Assembly: GCF_003352185.1 (NCBI RefSeq)
Contig: NZ_CP029608.1
Location: 1,984,001 to 2,048,000, forward strand
Source: Pseudomonas kribbensis
GTDB lineage: Bacteria > Pseudomonadota > Gammaproteobacteria > Pseudomonadales > Pseudomonadaceae
Direction of reading: 5' to 3'
Length of the DNA: 64,000 nt
Shown here: in pieces, positions 63,601 through 64,000 of the stretch
Position numbering within the stretch: the first letter of the stretch is position 1
Layout of the letters: each line of letters starts with the position of its first letter
Program-made: the position numbers and the translations under genes
The notes under the pieces: model-generated
Seen by the model: only the letters and a program-made list of their open reading frames with translations
Told to the model about the DNA's origin: nothing
Database searches by the model: none

Positions 63601-64000
63601 ACGGGCATCAAAGCGGTAGCTGACCAGCGTCTGCTCGGTACGCCAGGCAGCTTCGCGCCAGACTTGATAGTCCACGGCCACCAGATGCGCCCGCTCGTAG
63701 CGCAGCAACAAGGAACGACCGGCCCCGTTATCGAGGCGCTCAACCCGATCCAGACGATCACGCGTAATACGCAGCCGATTGCCATAGGCATCGCTGACAG
63801 CAGTCAGACGCCCAGCCCGAAAGTGATAAAACCGCGCCGCATCCCCCGCCAGCGCAACGATCAGTTCCTCCGGCTCATCCCCGAGAAAGATCGCCGCCCG
63901 CGACAAACTGTTGTGAATCGCCGGCCGCTCAACACTCGGCAAGGGAAACCGCGTCCGCCGGTTCTCATGGTCAACCCAGACCACCGAAGCGCCATCAATC
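60661..64000 (-). CDS. RHS-repeat protein with C-terminal ADP-ribosyltransferase-like toxin (partial)
   Basis: The C-terminal 1,112 or so residues are in the window; the N-terminus lies beyond 64000 (the frame is open to the edge). Dozens of YD repeats (for example RYDDAGRLIALIPPDDTPTS) lead to the RHS core end YYDPDVGRYLTPDPVRLAGG and the self-cleavage-type boundary PTGWVDPLGL near 61155-61185. After that the sequence changes and becomes AT-richer: about 165 residues with YLYRGDEREPWDIFEGGFEP, SWFVSTSISEKEAAKFATGY and EKEIAVPGGI. That R / STS / ExE order matches enterotoxin-A-like ADP-ribosyltransferases. Delivery is presumably by a type VI system not seen here. Confidence 0.85.
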   Translation of the reverse strand, partial: IDGASVVWVDHENRRTRFPLPSVERPAIHNSLSRAAIFLGDEPEELIVALAGDAARFYHFRAGRLTAVSDAYGNRLRITRDRLDRVERLDNGAGRSLLLRYERAHLVAVDYQVWREAAWRTEQTLVSYRFDARHRLIEATNAVGESERYDYDDRHVILQRQLTGGASFFWEWERSGKAARCVRHWASFSQMDTRYVWDDAGSVRVQYVDGREEVYVHDDTARLVRQVAADGGEQLKAYDAQGRLIAEQDALGAVTEYRYDDAGRLIALIPPDDTPTSYEYRNGFLHRRSRGEAEWTYRRNAQGDITEAVDPDGHVTHYHHDPQGRLLSIRYPDSGRHVFVWNDLGQLVEESLPNGGVRKFSYDALGRRITAQDEHGAVTRHVWDAVGRLIQATSPTGATRAWSYSAYGQITAERDELGRITRYEYDDDLHLVSRRIKPDGTRLQYRYDHAQLLLTEIENESGEKYRLDYTPTGLIRQETGFDGRRTAYAYDRNGHLLEKTEFGDDGSTLVTGYQRDAAGRLLLKTLPDGVEVSYRYDRLGRLVGVDDGQDHPLAFEYDLQDRLVREHQGWGTLRYTYDACGQLTRMRLPDNSKLDYHYAKGGALTAIDLNGALLTRHVYLNGREQQRQQGLLLSEYAYDEQGRLHSHAVGHQRSALYRRDFAYSANGNLEHIADTRHGQRSYQYDALDRLIRVRHTRDDVPENFAHDPAGNLLLQDRPGPTSIKGNRLLMQGDRHYDYDAFGNLIRERRGRAQQLVTAYRYDSQHRLIGLTRPDGSTASYQYDAFGRRIRKTVDGQTTEFFWQGDHLIAESSKEQHRSFIYEPGTFRPLAMLDGQGPKRACPFYYQLDHLGTPQELTDYSGEIVWSAKYSAYGKVTSLELATEDYLDQPLRFQGQYFDAESGLHYNRHRYYDPDVGRYLTPDPVRLAGGLNQYRYVPNPTGWVDPLGLTSNCPPPNRPGCSVPDRTAGTKVDEGEPKTPGPIQENHYLYRGDEREPWDIFEGGFEPWGESKDLFLHALDNKSPPSWFVSTSISEKEAAKFATGYGYAEGYIYILKNIRGIDVNKELGAMSPHRREKEIAVPGGINNRDIVGATPVNEDGTYVGYSIPNPYRR

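Noticed and set aside
1..64000. CRISPR arrays, prophage or insertion-sequence transposases
   Set aside because: No regular direct repeats with spacers, no integrase, transposase or phage structural genes were seen; REPINs are present but no RAYT gene.

Overview
The window is a stretch of chromosome from a Pseudomonas of the P. fluorescens group. This rests on GC-rich coding sequence, four REP/REPIN-type hairpin pairs carrying the GTGGGAGC core, and gene blocks in the order I recall from P. aeruginosa: htrB-minC-minD-minE-rluA-apeB, prmB-aroC-MFS-mtnB-mtnD-mtnC-speE, and the urate genes puuE-uraD-alc-allA-puuD. Most of it is ordinary housekeeping sequence with a few accessory insertions.

Layout. 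1-1148: start of a divergent phosphonate-type ABC binding-protein gene and a GntR/HutC regulator, with two matching operators between them. 1150-3880: accessory block with a dispersed repeat, then a colicin-E9-like DNase bacteriocin (S-type pyocin) and its overlapping immunity gene. 3889-13969: MscS/YbiO-like channel, M18 aminopeptidase, sugar transferase-like protein, RluA, MinE/D/C, a lipid A acyltransferase and a patatin-like phospholipase. 14084-22906: purine (urate) degradation region with two tandem Tsx/OmpK-like porins, an NCS2 urate/xanthine permease, cytochrome-fused urate oxidase PuuD, AllA, allantoicase, UraD, PuuE and divergent UraH. 23014-24606: a 530-residue protein I cannot assign. 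24747-28704: LysE exporter, AzgA-type purine permease, MarR regulator and divergent aminotransferase.

28737-44925: glutaredoxin-like protein, FolE, Smr protein, isochorismatase-like hydrolase, PrmB, AroC, MFS, MtnB/D/C (methionine salvage), fatty acyl-CoA synthetase, ankyrin protein, SpeE, RraB and small proteins. 45402-48574: an ATP-grasp / alpha-E / transglutaminase operon. 48685-57047: cytochrome c fusion protein, thiolase and FadB-like beta-oxidation pair, glutamine amidotransferase, CorA, PlsC and a crotonase. 57355-57444: tRNA-Ser(GGA). 57598-60199: small proteins including two tandem glycine-zipper proteins. 60266-64000: immunity gene and the C-terminal part of an RHS protein carrying an ADP-ribosyltransferase-like toxin tip, cut by the window edge.

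How parts work together. Urate taken up through the porins and permease is oxidised by PuuD, processed by UraH and UraD to allantoin, opened by PuuE, and split by Alc and AllA to glyoxylate and nitrogen. The palindrome TTGTRTACAA occurs twice in the puuE-uraH divergent promoter region and once upstream of the purine permease, which suggests one regulator for all three. Two toxin-immunity pairs (pyocin, RHS) and the orphan 530-residue protein are the main accessory content.
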